A DNA stretch of 64,000 bases from Massilia sp. Root351 (GTDB lineage: Bacteria; Pseudomonadota; Gammaproteobacteria; Burkholderiales; Burkholderiaceae_D). The notes under the pieces are model-generated. The model worked only from the letters and a program-made list of their open reading frames with translations. It was not told the origin of the DNA and made no database searches. Location: assembly GCF_001425045.1 (NCBI RefSeq), contig NZ_LMDJ01000001.1, positions 62,001 to 126,000 of the forward strand, in the 5' to 3' direction. Positions 8,296-16,221 of this stretch are shown piece by piece (position 1 is the stretch's first letter; the number at the start of each line of letters is the position of its first letter). A program made the position numbers and the translations under genes.

Positions 8296-9321
8296 TTAGG
8301 CGGTCTTCTCTTCGGCGGCGGCGATCTGCGCCTTGGCCAGGCCGCGCAGGTGGCGCCGCAGGCGCACGATGCCCATGTCGTGCTGGTACAGCATTTCGCG
8401 CTGGTTGGCGTCCGGCTCCATCGCTTCCAGGATCTCGCGGTCCTGCTCCAGCACATGCCAGTGGCGCGCTTCCAGGCGGTTCTTGTACAGGAAGCGCCAG
8501 GTGTCGCGCTGCCAGCCTTCCACCTTGCGCACGCGCCAGAAGAACACGGCGGTGGCGCCTTCCTCCATCGGCGCGTAGCCGCCGATGATGATGAAGTTGC
8601 CGCCCGGGCCGCCGGTCTTCGGATAGGGGATCTCGAGGCGCATCCACTGGATGCCGGTTTCGGCATATTCGGTCCAGTCGAAGTTCACGCCGCGCTGGCC
8701 TTCCTTCTCGAACACGAAGCCGGTGTCGGTGTCGCGCACGCGGAAGGCGGCGGTGGATTCGCCTTCGGCCATCGAGTGCGACTGCTTGTGCAGGAAGGTG
8801 CCGTGCATCGGGTCGAGCACGTTGTCCAGCACGTAGCGGTAGTCGCCGTTCCATTCGGCGTAGCACAGGAAATTCGAGTACTCGGGCGCGCTCAGTTCCG
8901 GCGGCAGTTCCAGCGGCGGCGGCTGGTCCACATCCTTGCTGGCGTTGTACAGGAAGATGGCGCCGGCCGCCTCCTGCACATGGAAGGAGCGGGTGGCTTT
9001 GGCGCCTTCCAGCTTGCAGCCCGGGCTGCCCGGTACGCTGGTCACCACGCCGTCGAAGCGCACCTGCACGCCGTGGTAGCCGCACGCGATGCGGTCGCCC
9101 AGCACGATGCCCTTCGACAGCGGCGCGCCGCGGTGCGGGCAGTGGTCTTCCAGCGCGTGCAGGGTGCCGTTCGCTTCGCGCCACAGCACGAACTTGCGGC
9201 CCAGGCGGCGCAGCGAGACGGGGCGCTCGGCGATAAAGCCGGACGGGCAGATCGGATACCACAGGTCTTTCAGGCCGGCGGCGAGGACGGCTTCTACTGG
9301 ATCGTTGGCTACGGTTCTCAT
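8296..9321 (-). CDS. Rieske non-heme iron oxygenase, alpha subunit (VanA-like)
   Basis: A 341-residue oxygenase of the single-component alpha type (vanillate demethylase / phthalate dioxygenase relatives). The Rieske cluster ligands are C61, H63, C80 and H83 (CPHRGAPL and CGYHG), and the mononuclear iron site is DPMHGTFLH (H173, H178). These enzymes hydroxylate or demethylate aromatic rings. The ATG at 9321 is preferred since GGAAGG precedes it; an ATG at 9345 overlapping the upstream stop is possible. No beta subunit is encoded, as expected for this class. Substrate cannot be read from sequence. Confidence 0.9.
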   Translation of the reverse strand: MRTVANDPVEAVLAAGLKDLWYPICPSGFIAERPVSLRRLGRKFVLWREANGTLHALEDHCPHRGAPLSKGIVLGDRIACGYHGVQVRFDGVVTSVPGSPGCKLEGAKATRSFHVQEAAGAIFLYNASKDVDQPPPLELPPELSAPEYSNFLCYAEWNGDYRYVLDNVLDPMHGTFLHKQSHSMAEGESTAAFRVRDTDTGFVFEKEGQRGVNFDWTEYAETGIQWMRLEIPYPKTGGPGGNFIIIGGYAPMEEGATAVFFWRVRKVEGWQRDTWRFLYKNRLEARHWHVLEQDREILEAMEPDANQREMLYQHDMGIVRLRRHLRGLAKAQIAAAEEKTA

Positions 9322-9338
9322 GGCTTGTCCTTCCTTGT

Positions 9339-9563
9339 TCAGCATTCAGCGGCCAGGCGCGCTACTTCGGCCTGGTACCCTTCTTCGGTCCATGCGCCGC
9401 CGCCGGGGAAGCCGGGGCCGGTGCGGTTCAGGTGCGCCACCAGCGCGGTGAGGTCGGCGATGCCGGACGCGAAAGCGCGTTCGATGGAATCGCCCAGCAA
9501 GTCCTCATAGCCGGTGGGTTCACGGCGGCGGGTCTGGTGTACGGTCAGGTAACGTTCTTGCAT
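9339..9563 (-). CDS. small recombinase-like helix-turn-helix protein
   Basis: A 74-residue protein resembling the small recombinase-like HTH family found beside ring-hydroxylating oxygenase genes. Visible pattern: an N-terminal YLTVHQTRRREPTGYEDLL segment, then a helical part ending in GGAWTEEGYQAEVARL that looks like the helix of resolvase-type DNA-binding domains. No recombinase catalytic domain exists, so it is not a mobile element gene. It sits 13 bases after the extradiol dioxygenase and ends beside the Rieske start. It could be a small regulator or an enzyme accessory protein; function unknown. Confidence 0.72.
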   Translation of the reverse strand: MQERYLTVHQTRRREPTGYEDLLGDSIERAFASGIADLTALVAHLNRTGPGFPGGGAWTEEGYQAEVARLAAEC

Positions 9564-9576
9564 GATGTGTCTCCGT

Positions 9577-10548
9577 TCAGGACTTTGGTTTGTCGGTCAG
9601 GAATTTGCCTTCGGGCGCCTTGGCGTTGCGTTGCCTGCGCGTGTTGCCATCCAGGCCGCCTTCGATGGCCCATTCCGCGAACACCGTGGGGCCGGGTTCG
9701 AACTCGCGCGGCTCCCAGTGCTGGTCCAGCTGGTCCTCGTCGGCGTAGTATTCGATCAGGCCGCCGGCCGGATTCTTGAAGTACCAGAAGTAGGCCGACG
9801 AGATCGGGTGGCGCCCCGGTCCCAGCTGCGTGTCCCAGCCCTGGCGCGACATGTGCATGCCGCCGCCGAACACTTCGTGGATGTCGCGCACGGTGAAGGC
9901 CACGTGGTTCAGGCCGGCCTTCGGATCGGGCGTCTGCAGCAGGAAGATGTCGTGGTGGCCGCCCACGTCGGCGCAGCGCAGGAAGGCGCCGCGGCCGGGG
10001 TAGCTGTCCGACTGCACAAAGCCGAAGTGCTTGCGGTAGAAGGCTTCGCAGGCCGCCACGTCCTTCACGAAGAACACCACGTGGCCGACCTCGATCGGGG
10101 TGGCGCGCTCGTAGGCCGGGCTGCGCTGGTTCACGCGCGGGCGGTGCGACCAGGTGTTCATCTCGGCGCATTGCACGTCCACGTCCTGCTTGCGGGTGAC
10201 CTGGAAGCGCACGGCCAGGCCGTTCGGGTCGGTGCAGCCGATGCGGCCGGCGGCAGCGTCTTCGTATGCGCCGGGCAGGCCCCGCACGATGGCGCCGAAG
10301 CGCTCCATCACCTCGGGCGATGACACGCCCCACACCACTTCGCGCAGCGTGGGACCGGCTTCGATGGCCGGCGGCAGCGCCGGGTCGTCCGCGCGGCGCA
10401 CCAGCACGCGGCAGCCGTTCAGCGTCTCGAATGCCAGCAGGCCTGCGGTTTCCTCCACCAGCTTCAGTCCCCAGTCGGAGAAGAAGGTCTTGCAGGCGGG
10501 CAGGTCGTCCGCGCCGTAGGTGATCTCGTCGATTCCAAGTACGTCCAT
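9577..10548 (-). CDS. type I extradiol ring-cleavage dioxygenase (VOC superfamily)
   Basis: A 323-residue two-domain VOC protein. The C-terminal domain has the full 2-His-1-Glu iron site: H156 (VGHVVFF), H215 (LNHVAF) and E266 (LIEYY), so it should cleave a catechol-type ring beside the hydroxyls (meta cleavage). The N-terminal domain lacks a metal site, as usual. The ATG is fused to the aldehyde dehydrogenase stop as TAATG, which fixes the start even though the frame is open far upstream. Its gene position before the Rieske genes supports an aromatic degradation role. Exact catechol is not known. Confidence 0.87.
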   Translation of the reverse strand: MDVLGIDEITYGADDLPACKTFFSDWGLKLVEETAGLLAFETLNGCRVLVRRADDPALPPAIEAGPTLREVVWGVSSPEVMERFGAIVRGLPGAYEDAAAGRIGCTDPNGLAVRFQVTRKQDVDVQCAEMNTWSHRPRVNQRSPAYERATPIEVGHVVFFVKDVAACEAFYRKHFGFVQSDSYPGRGAFLRCADVGGHHDIFLLQTPDPKAGLNHVAFTVRDIHEVFGGGMHMSRQGWDTQLGPGRHPISSAYFWYFKNPAGGLIEYYADEDQLDQHWEPREFEPGPTVFAEWAIEGGLDGNTRRQRNAKAPEGKFLTDKPKS

Positions 10549-12032
10549 TACTTTGCTCCCTGCGCCCACGGCAGCGGCATGTCGTTCATGCCCCAGTAGA
10601 CGCTTTTCTGTTCCATGTATTGCAGAATGCCGAGGCGGCCCTTTTCGCGTCCCAGGCCGCTGTCGCGCCAGCCGCCGAACGGGGTCGAAATCGAAAACTG
10701 CTTGTAGGTGTTGATCCACACGTTCCCGGCCTGCACCGCGCGCGCGTAGCGCCAGGCCTTCTTGTAGTCCTGGGTCCAGATGCCGGCGGCCAGCGCGTAC
10801 ACGCTGTCGTTGGCCTGGGCGATCAGGTCCGCTTCGTCTGTGAAGGGCATGGCCACCAGCACCGGGCCGAAGATCTCTTCCTGGCAGATGCGCCAGTCGT
10901 TCTGCACGCCTTCGATGATGGTCGGCAGGTAGTAATTGCCCTTCTCGAACTGGGCGCCTTGCGGGCGCATGCCGCCGGTGCGGATGCGGCCGCCCTCGGC
11001 CACGCCCAGCGCCACATAGGACTCGATGCTGTCGCGGTGGCGCGCGGTGATCAGGGGGCCGAGCTGGGTCTTCTCGTCGGCCGGGTCGCCCACGCGCAGC
11101 GCGGCGGCGCCGGCGGCCAGGCGCTCCATGAAGCTGTCGTAGATGCTGTGCGCCACGAACAGGCGCGAACCGGCGATACACGACTCGCCCGAGCTGCTGA
11201 AGATCCCGTACAGCACGCCGGCCACGGCGTGGTCCAGGTCCGCGTCCTCGAACACGATGGTGGGCGACTTGCCGCCCAGTTCCAGCGACACCGGCATCAT
11301 CTTGTCGGCCGCGATGTGGGCGATGTGCTTGCCGGTGCTGGTGCCGCCGGTGAAGGACACGCGCTTGACCAGCGGGTGCAGGGTGATGGCGTCGCCGATC
11401 ACCGAGCCTTTGCCCGGCAGGACGCTGATCAGGCCGGCCGGCACGCCGGCTTCGATGCAGATGCGGGCCAGTTCCAGCGCCGCCAGCGGCGTCACTTCGG
11501 CGGGTTTCACCACCACCGCGTTGCCGGCCGCCAGTGCCGGCGCCATCTTCTGCGCTTCGCTGGCAATGGGCGAGTTCCACGGCGTGATGGCGGCCACCAC
11601 GCCCATCGGCTCGTAGACGCTCATGGTGAGGTTGTCGCCGCGCGCCGGGGTGATGGTTTCCTCCAGCGTTTCGCAGGCTGCCGCGAAGAACTGGAAGGTG
11701 GCGGCGGCGCTGGCCACCAGGTTGCGCGTTTCGGTGATCGGCTTGCCGTTGTCCAGGCGCTGCATCTGCGCCAGTTCCTCGCCGCGTTCGCGGATCAGCT
11801 GCGCCACTTTGTTCAGCACGGCGGCGCGCTCGTGCGGTTTGCGCTGTGCCCAGCCGCTGGTGCGGAAGGCCAGGTCGGCGCGCTCGATGGCTTCGTGCAC
11901 GTCGTCCACGCTGGCGGCGTGCAGGTAGGCTACCGGTTCGCCGGTGGCGGGATACAGCGTGGCATACTTGTCGCCGCCGCCGAGGCGCCATTCGCCCGCG
12001 ACGCAGATTTGTTGAGTGATGTTCGGGTTCAT
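10548..12032 (-). CDS. NAD(P)-dependent aldehyde dehydrogenase
   Basis: A 494-residue class 2-type aldehyde dehydrogenase. It has the cofactor motif FTGGTSTGKHIA, the general-base block LELGGKSP and the catalytic cysteine in SGESCIAG. In meta-cleavage pathways such enzymes oxidise the ring-opened semialdehyde to a dicarboxylate, which is the role I infer. It begins 11 bases after the aspartate-dehydrogenase-like gene and its TAA shares one base with the ATG of the dioxygenase gene, showing tight coupling. Confidence 0.92.
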   Translation of the reverse strand: MNPNITQQICVAGEWRLGGGDKYATLYPATGEPVAYLHAASVDDVHEAIERADLAFRTSGWAQRKPHERAAVLNKVAQLIRERGEELAQMQRLDNGKPITETRNLVASAAATFQFFAAACETLEETITPARGDNLTMSVYEPMGVVAAITPWNSPIASEAQKMAPALAAGNAVVVKPAEVTPLAALELARICIEAGVPAGLISVLPGKGSVIGDAITLHPLVKRVSFTGGTSTGKHIAHIAADKMMPVSLELGGKSPTIVFEDADLDHAVAGVLYGIFSSSGESCIAGSRLFVAHSIYDSFMERLAAGAAALRVGDPADEKTQLGPLITARHRDSIESYVALGVAEGGRIRTGGMRPQGAQFEKGNYYLPTIIEGVQNDWRICQEEIFGPVLVAMPFTDEADLIAQANDSVYALAAGIWTQDYKKAWRYARAVQAGNVWINTYKQFSISTPFGGWRDSGLGREKGRLGILQYMEQKSVYWGMNDMPLPWAQGAK

Positions 12033-12042
12033 CTGTCTTGCC

Positions 12043-12843
12043 TTAGATCGAGAGGGCGTGCGCGCGGTTGTTCAGTGCGCGCACCACGCTGAATACCGTC
12101 AGCGCGGAAGTCTTGGGATTGGCCGCCAGCGGCTTGCCGCGCATGGTCAGCTCGAAGCCGCCGAAGGCGCCGCTCGCTTCCACGTGGTGCACGTTCTCGG
12201 TCGCGGCGGGATCGGCCAGCAGGCGCACCTGCGTGTGGTCCAGGCCCAGGCCCGCCAGCGACAGCGTGGCCGCCACGTTGGCGTTCTTCGGATACAGGCG
12301 CGCCGCTTCGCGCGCCGTGCCTTCGAAGATGACCGTGGCCTGCGTCAGCGCGTCCAGGTCCACCAGCTTTTCGGCGGGCGTATCCTTCCACGCGCCGGGC
12401 GGCTTGCGGCCGGTGTAGACCACCGAATCCAGGCCGCCGATGCGGGCCGCAGCCAGCGCGTCGATCGCGCCGATCGCCCCGGACAGCAGCTGCACCTGGG
12501 TTTTGCCGCGCTGCGCCGCCTGTTCGAGTTTTTCAGCCAGGCCTTCCTCGGACAGGGCGCCCACCGACACCACCATGCACGGAATGCCGCTCTCCAGCGC
12601 CGGGATGATGTGTTCCTCGATGGCGCGGTGGCCGGCGCATTCGATCAGCAGGTCGGGCCGGCTGCCGTTCAGGCCGACGCCCACCTTGGTGTGCGGGCAC
12701 AGTTCGCGCACGGTGGCGCCGGCGTGCTCAAGGCCGGACTCCGGCACGATCACCAGGTCGAACACCACCTCGGGATCGCTTTTCAGCAGCTCCATCACGC
12801 CGACGCCGATGGCGCCGCAACCTATCATCGATACATGCAGCAT
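12043..12843 (-). CDS. aspartate dehydrogenase-like NAD(P)-binding protein
   Basis: A 266-residue protein of the L-aspartate dehydrogenase (NadX-type) family. The Rossmann motif GCGAIG is at residues 8-13 and the family block YPKNANVAATLSLAGLG lies near residue 190. Classical members convert aspartate to iminosuccinate. Here it lies between a ThDP enzyme and an aldehyde dehydrogenase in a catabolic operon with no nadA or nadC nearby, so a role in NAD synthesis is unlikely. It may reduce or oxidise an oxo- or imino-acid pathway intermediate; that is inference. Confidence 0.82.
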   Translation of the reverse strand: MLHVSMIGCGAIGVGVMELLKSDPEVVFDLVIVPESGLEHAGATVRELCPHTKVGVGLNGSRPDLLIECAGHRAIEEHIIPALESGIPCMVVSVGALSEEGLAEKLEQAAQRGKTQVQLLSGAIGAIDALAAARIGGLDSVVYTGRKPPGAWKDTPAEKLVDLDALTQATVIFEGTAREAARLYPKNANVAATLSLAGLGLDHTQVRLLADPAATENVHHVEASGAFGGFELTMRGKPLAANPKTSALTVFSVVRALNNRAHALSI

Positions 12844-12855
12844 GGCGGGCTCTCC

Positions 12856-14547
12856 TTATGCGGTGGCGGTGGCGGCTTCGGCCGGCGCGGCTGCCTTCAC
12901 CGGCGGACCTGCGAAGGCGGTCTTGAAGCTGCCGATGGACAGCATGTCGATCTCCAGCAGGAAGGGACCCGGTTCGGACAGCGCGGTGCGCAGCGCCTGG
13001 CCGGCATCGGCCAGGTTGCTCACGCGGGCGTGGCGCAGCTGCAGCGAGTGCGACAGCTCGGCATAGTCCGGCGTGTGCAGGTCGACGTAGTGGCGGCGGC
13101 CGCCGTACTGCACGTCCTGGATGTTCTTGATCACGCCGTAGCCCTTGTCGTTCATCAGCACGATGACCATGTCGGCCTTTTCCTGCACTGCCGTGGCCAG
13201 CTCGCCCAGGTTCAGGATGAAGCCGCCGTCGCCGGCCAGCGTGAAGGTCTTCTTGCCCGACTTGGTCACCGCCGCGCCGACCGCTGCGCCGATGCCCATG
13301 GCCAGGCCCTGGCCGATGCCGCCGCCCAGTGCATGCACGCCCGCCAGCGGATCGAAGATGCGCAGGTAGCGGTTGCCCCAGGTGGAGTTCGACACCGTCA
13401 CGTCGCGCACCCAGTTGAAGCGGCGGCCCGCCGCTTCCTGCAGCTGGTCCACCAGCGCGCTGTAGGGGCCGAGGCCGTCGACCAGGCCGGCCACCGCCAC
13501 CGCGCGGGCGGCCTGCAGGTCGGCGATGAAGGACGGGTCGATGCTCATCTTGCCTTCCAGGCGGTCGGCCAGCGCTTCCAGCGCCAGCTCCGCGTCGCCG
13601 CAGACGAAGTAGTCGCTCTTGTAGCAGCGGCCTTCGGCGGCCGGATCTGCGTCGATGCGGTACAGCGCGCGCGGCAGCTTCAGTTCGTACTTCAGCGTTT
13701 CATTGCCGCGCAGGCGGGAACCCACCACCAGCATGGCGTCGCAGGTCTGGTAGAAGTTCTCCACCGGCTTATGCAGGTTGAAGGCGCCCAGCGAACGCGG
13801 GTCGTCTTCGGCCACTACGCCGCGGCCCTGGGTGGTGGTGACCACGCCGAAGCCCATGTCCAGCAGGCGCTGCACCTGCTTCGAGGCGCCGCGGCTGCCG
13901 CCGCCCAGCCACAGCATCGGGCGCTTGGCCTTCTTCAGCTGCGCGGCCAGTTCGTCGAGCGCGTGCACCGACGGCTCGTTGCGCTGGATGGGCAGCGGCT
14001 TGAAGTCGGACGGCATGTCGATCAGCGCGGCCTGGATGTCGATCGGGATCTCCACGCTGACCGGGCCCATCGGCGGTGTCAGCGCGATCTGGACCGCCTG
14101 CTTGACGGTGCTCAGCGCGGTGTCCGTGCTGCGGATGCGGAAAGCGGCTTTGGACACGGCCTTGAGCATGGTCAGCTGGTCCGGCGCCTCGTGGATATAG
14201 GACAGGCTCTGGTCCAGGTAAGGCGTTTCAATCTGGCCGGTCAGGTGCAGCAGCGGGGTGCCGGCGGTGAGCGCTTCCACCATGGCGCCGGCGGCGTTGC
14301 CGGCCGCCGTGCCGGTCGAGGTCAGGCATACGCCCAGGCCGCCGGTGCTGCGGGCATAGGAGTCGGCCATGTTGGCGCCGCCCGCTTCGCCGCGTGCCGG
14401 CACGAAGCGGATCTGGCCGCGTTCGCCGAAGGCGTCCAGGATGGGCATGTTGTGGATGGAGATCACGCCGAAGGCGGCTTTCACGCCGCACTGCTCGAGG
14501 AAAGCGGCAATGGCGCCGCCGACGGTGATTTGATTGGTATTAGACAT
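12856..14547 (-). CDS. thiamine diphosphate-dependent enzyme (acetolactate synthase / benzoylformate decarboxylase-like)
   Basis: A 563-residue ThDP enzyme. The N-terminal PYR domain has the activating glutamate in ARGEAGGANMAD, and the C-terminal PP domain carries the GDGGF...MND metal/ThDP motif near residue 440. No regulatory subunit (ilvN) is nearby and the operon is catabolic, so a 2-oxoacid decarboxylase or carboligase role on a ring-cleavage product is more likely than branched-chain synthesis. Its ATG lies inside the last codons of the upstream SDR gene (8-base overlap). Confidence 0.87.
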   Translation of the reverse strand: MSNTNQITVGGAIAAFLEQCGVKAAFGVISIHNMPILDAFGERGQIRFVPARGEAGGANMADSYARSTGGLGVCLTSTGTAAGNAAGAMVEALTAGTPLLHLTGQIETPYLDQSLSYIHEAPDQLTMLKAVSKAAFRIRSTDTALSTVKQAVQIALTPPMGPVSVEIPIDIQAALIDMPSDFKPLPIQRNEPSVHALDELAAQLKKAKRPMLWLGGGSRGASKQVQRLLDMGFGVVTTTQGRGVVAEDDPRSLGAFNLHKPVENFYQTCDAMLVVGSRLRGNETLKYELKLPRALYRIDADPAAEGRCYKSDYFVCGDAELALEALADRLEGKMSIDPSFIADLQAARAVAVAGLVDGLGPYSALVDQLQEAAGRRFNWVRDVTVSNSTWGNRYLRIFDPLAGVHALGGGIGQGLAMGIGAAVGAAVTKSGKKTFTLAGDGGFILNLGELATAVQEKADMVIVLMNDKGYGVIKNIQDVQYGGRRHYVDLHTPDYAELSHSLQLRHARVSNLADAGQALRTALSEPGPFLLEIDMLSIGSFKTAFAGPPVKAAAPAEAATATA

Positions 14548-15346
14548 GGCGTGAAAGTCCTCCAGAGACGTCGATATGGCTGCCGGTAGTGTAGGAAGAG
14601 AGCGGAGAGGCCAGGAACATGATGGCGCGCGCTGCTTCTTCGGGGAGGCCGAGACGGCCGATTTGAATCTGTTTTTTCTGTGCCAGGCGGCGCGTCCACG
14701 CGGCCCAGTCCAGGTGTTGGTCCTCTTCCGGACGGGCGTCGAAGCGGCGCTTCCACTGGCCCGATTCCACCAGGCCGATCAGGATGCCGTTCACGCGCAC
14801 GCCGTCCGGCGCGAATTCGGTGGCCAGCGAGCGCACCAGGTTGTGCACGCCGGCGCGCGCGGCGGACGTGGCCACCATGTGCGGCTCCGGCTGCACCGCC
14901 AGCAGCGAGTTGACGCACACCACCGCGGCGCCGGGCCCGGTCTTGAGCTGCGGCAGGAAGGCGCGGGTGGGGTGGATGATGGAGAAGAACTTCAAACGCA
15001 GTTCTTCCATCCACGCTTCGTCGGCGGTATCGGCGAAAGTCGATACGCGGCCCTGGCCGGCATTGTTCACCAGGATGGACGCGGCGCCCAGTTCCCGCTG
15101 CACGCGGGCAGCGAATGCCGCCACTTGTTCCGGCGCCAGCACGTCGCAGGTTTGCGCCAGCAGGCGCGCGGCGGGGAACTGCGCGCGCAGTTCGGCGCCA
15201 GCCGATTCGAGGCGGGCGGCGTCGCGGCCGCACAGGGCCACGGCGGCGCCGGCTTCCAGCAGCAGCTGTACGGTCGCGTAGCCGATGCCGGACGAACCGC
15301 CCGTCACCACCGCTACCCGGCCTGCAAGATTAGTCATGCTCATCAT
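14540..15346 (-). CDS. short-chain dehydrogenase/reductase
   Basis: About 268 residues with the classical SDR motifs: TGGSSGIG cofactor loop near residue 15, NNAG near 95, and a catalytic region in which SLLAVQPEPHMVATSAARAG replaces the usual YxxxK (no Tyr is seen at the expected position). Starts at 15346 or 15343 are both compatible with GGAG upstream. It overlaps the ThDP gene by eight bases and follows the IclR gene by 13. In the pathway it could act on a cis-dihydrodiol or hydroxy acid, but the missing Tyr makes catalysis doubtful. Confidence 0.85.
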   Translation of the reverse strand: MMSMTNLAGRVAVVTGGSSGIGYATVQLLLEAGAAVALCGRDAARLESAGAELRAQFPAARLLAQTCDVLAPEQVAAFAARVQRELGAASILVNNAGQGRVSTFADTADEAWMEELRLKFFSIIHPTRAFLPQLKTGPGAAVVCVNSLLAVQPEPHMVATSAARAGVHNLVRSLATEFAPDGVRVNGILIGLVESGQWKRRFDARPEEDQHLDWAAWTRRLAQKKQIQIGRLGLPEEAARAIMFLASPLSSYTTGSHIDVSGGLSRHV

Positions 15347-15359
15347 GTGCTCCGTAAAA

Positions 15360-16196
15360 TCAGCGCTGCCAGAGGTTGACGATTTGCGCGGTTTCGGTCG
15401 GCGCATGGTCCAGCAGGCGGGAAAGCTCGTCCGCGCTGCCGCGTACCTGGGCCACGATGCGCTCCAGGTGGCCGGTGCCGATCTGCTGGTCGGGGATGGT
15501 GGCGCCCAGCGCGGCGACCACTTTGCCGCTGTGGTCGCGCACCGGCGCGGCCATGGTGGAAATGCCGCGCTCGAAGAAGCCCTGTTCCCACACGTAGCCG
15601 CGTTCGCGGTCCTGCTGCAGCATGTTGAACAGGTCCAGTACCGTGTGCGGCGTGCTGTCCGAGTACACCTTCAGGTGCTCTTCCGGATACAGCTCGCGCA
15701 GCTGCGGCAGGGTCAGGTCCTGCAGCAGCACGCGGCCCAGTACGGTGGCGTGCGCCGGCAGGCGGGTGCCGACGTTGACGGTGCTGACGAACGGCGCCGG
15801 GGTACTGGACTTGGCCACGTAGACGATGTTGCGCGCGTCGCGCACCACCAGCGTGGTGGAGTAGCCGATTTCGTCGCGCAGCCGTTCCAGCAGCGGGCGG
15901 CCGATCTCGGTCAGCTCCAGCGAAGCCAGGTATTCAAAGCCCATGCGCAGCACGGCCATGCCGAGGCGGTAATCGCGGCCGCCTTCGGCGCGCTCGACGA
16001 AGCCCATGCGCTCCAGCGTGGTCAGCAGGCGGAACACCGTGGAACGCGGCACGTCCAGGCGCTTGGCCAGTTCCGGCGCCGACAAGGTCTTCTCGTGGCG
16101 GCTGAATTCGCACAGCAGGCGCAGGCCGCGTTCGAGGCCGGGCACCGTGTATTTGTCGGCGCTGTCATCTTCCGCTTGTTCAGGCTTGTTGTTCAT
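15360..16196 (-). CDS. IclR family transcriptional regulator
   Basis: A 278-residue regulator. The winged HTH covers residues 20-80 (LSAPELAKRLDVPRSTVFRLL) and the effector-binding IclR domain about 95-265. IclR proteins often activate or repress aromatic catabolic operons in response to a pathway compound. Unusually, the gene lies in the middle of the operon it presumably controls and on the same strand, between the hydrolase and an SDR gene. The best candidate targets are the palindromes at 21273-21288 and 21171-21186 and the porin site at 7233-7248. Confidence 0.92.
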   Translation of the reverse strand: MNNKPEQAEDDSADKYTVPGLERGLRLLCEFSRHEKTLSAPELAKRLDVPRSTVFRLLTTLERMGFVERAEGGRDYRLGMAVLRMGFEYLASLELTEIGRPLLERLRDEIGYSTTLVVRDARNIVYVAKSSTPAPFVSTVNVGTRLPAHATVLGRVLLQDLTLPQLRELYPEEHLKVYSDSTPHTVLDLFNMLQQDRERGYVWEQGFFERGISTMAAPVRDHSGKVVAALGATIPDQQIGTGHLERIVAQVRGSADELSRLLDHAPTETAQIVNLWQR

Positions 16197-16221
16197 GTTT
16201 GGTCCCGTAAGTTGTAATGGT

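Noticed and set aside
9339..9563. Mobile-element recombinase remnant
   Set aside because: The protein is complete, tightly packed in an operon, has no catalytic serine or integrase domain and no terminal repeats flank it.
10549..11991. Upstream extension of the extradiol dioxygenase frame
   Set aside because: The frame stays open through the aldehyde dehydrogenase gene but carries shadow composition; the TAATG junction gives a natural start at 10548.
12016..14589. Long open frame of 857 codons on the plus strand
   Set aside because: It lies opposite the aspartate-dehydrogenase-like and ThDP enzyme genes, is rich in His, Gln and Arg as expected for the antisense of GC-rich coding DNA, and shows no family motif.
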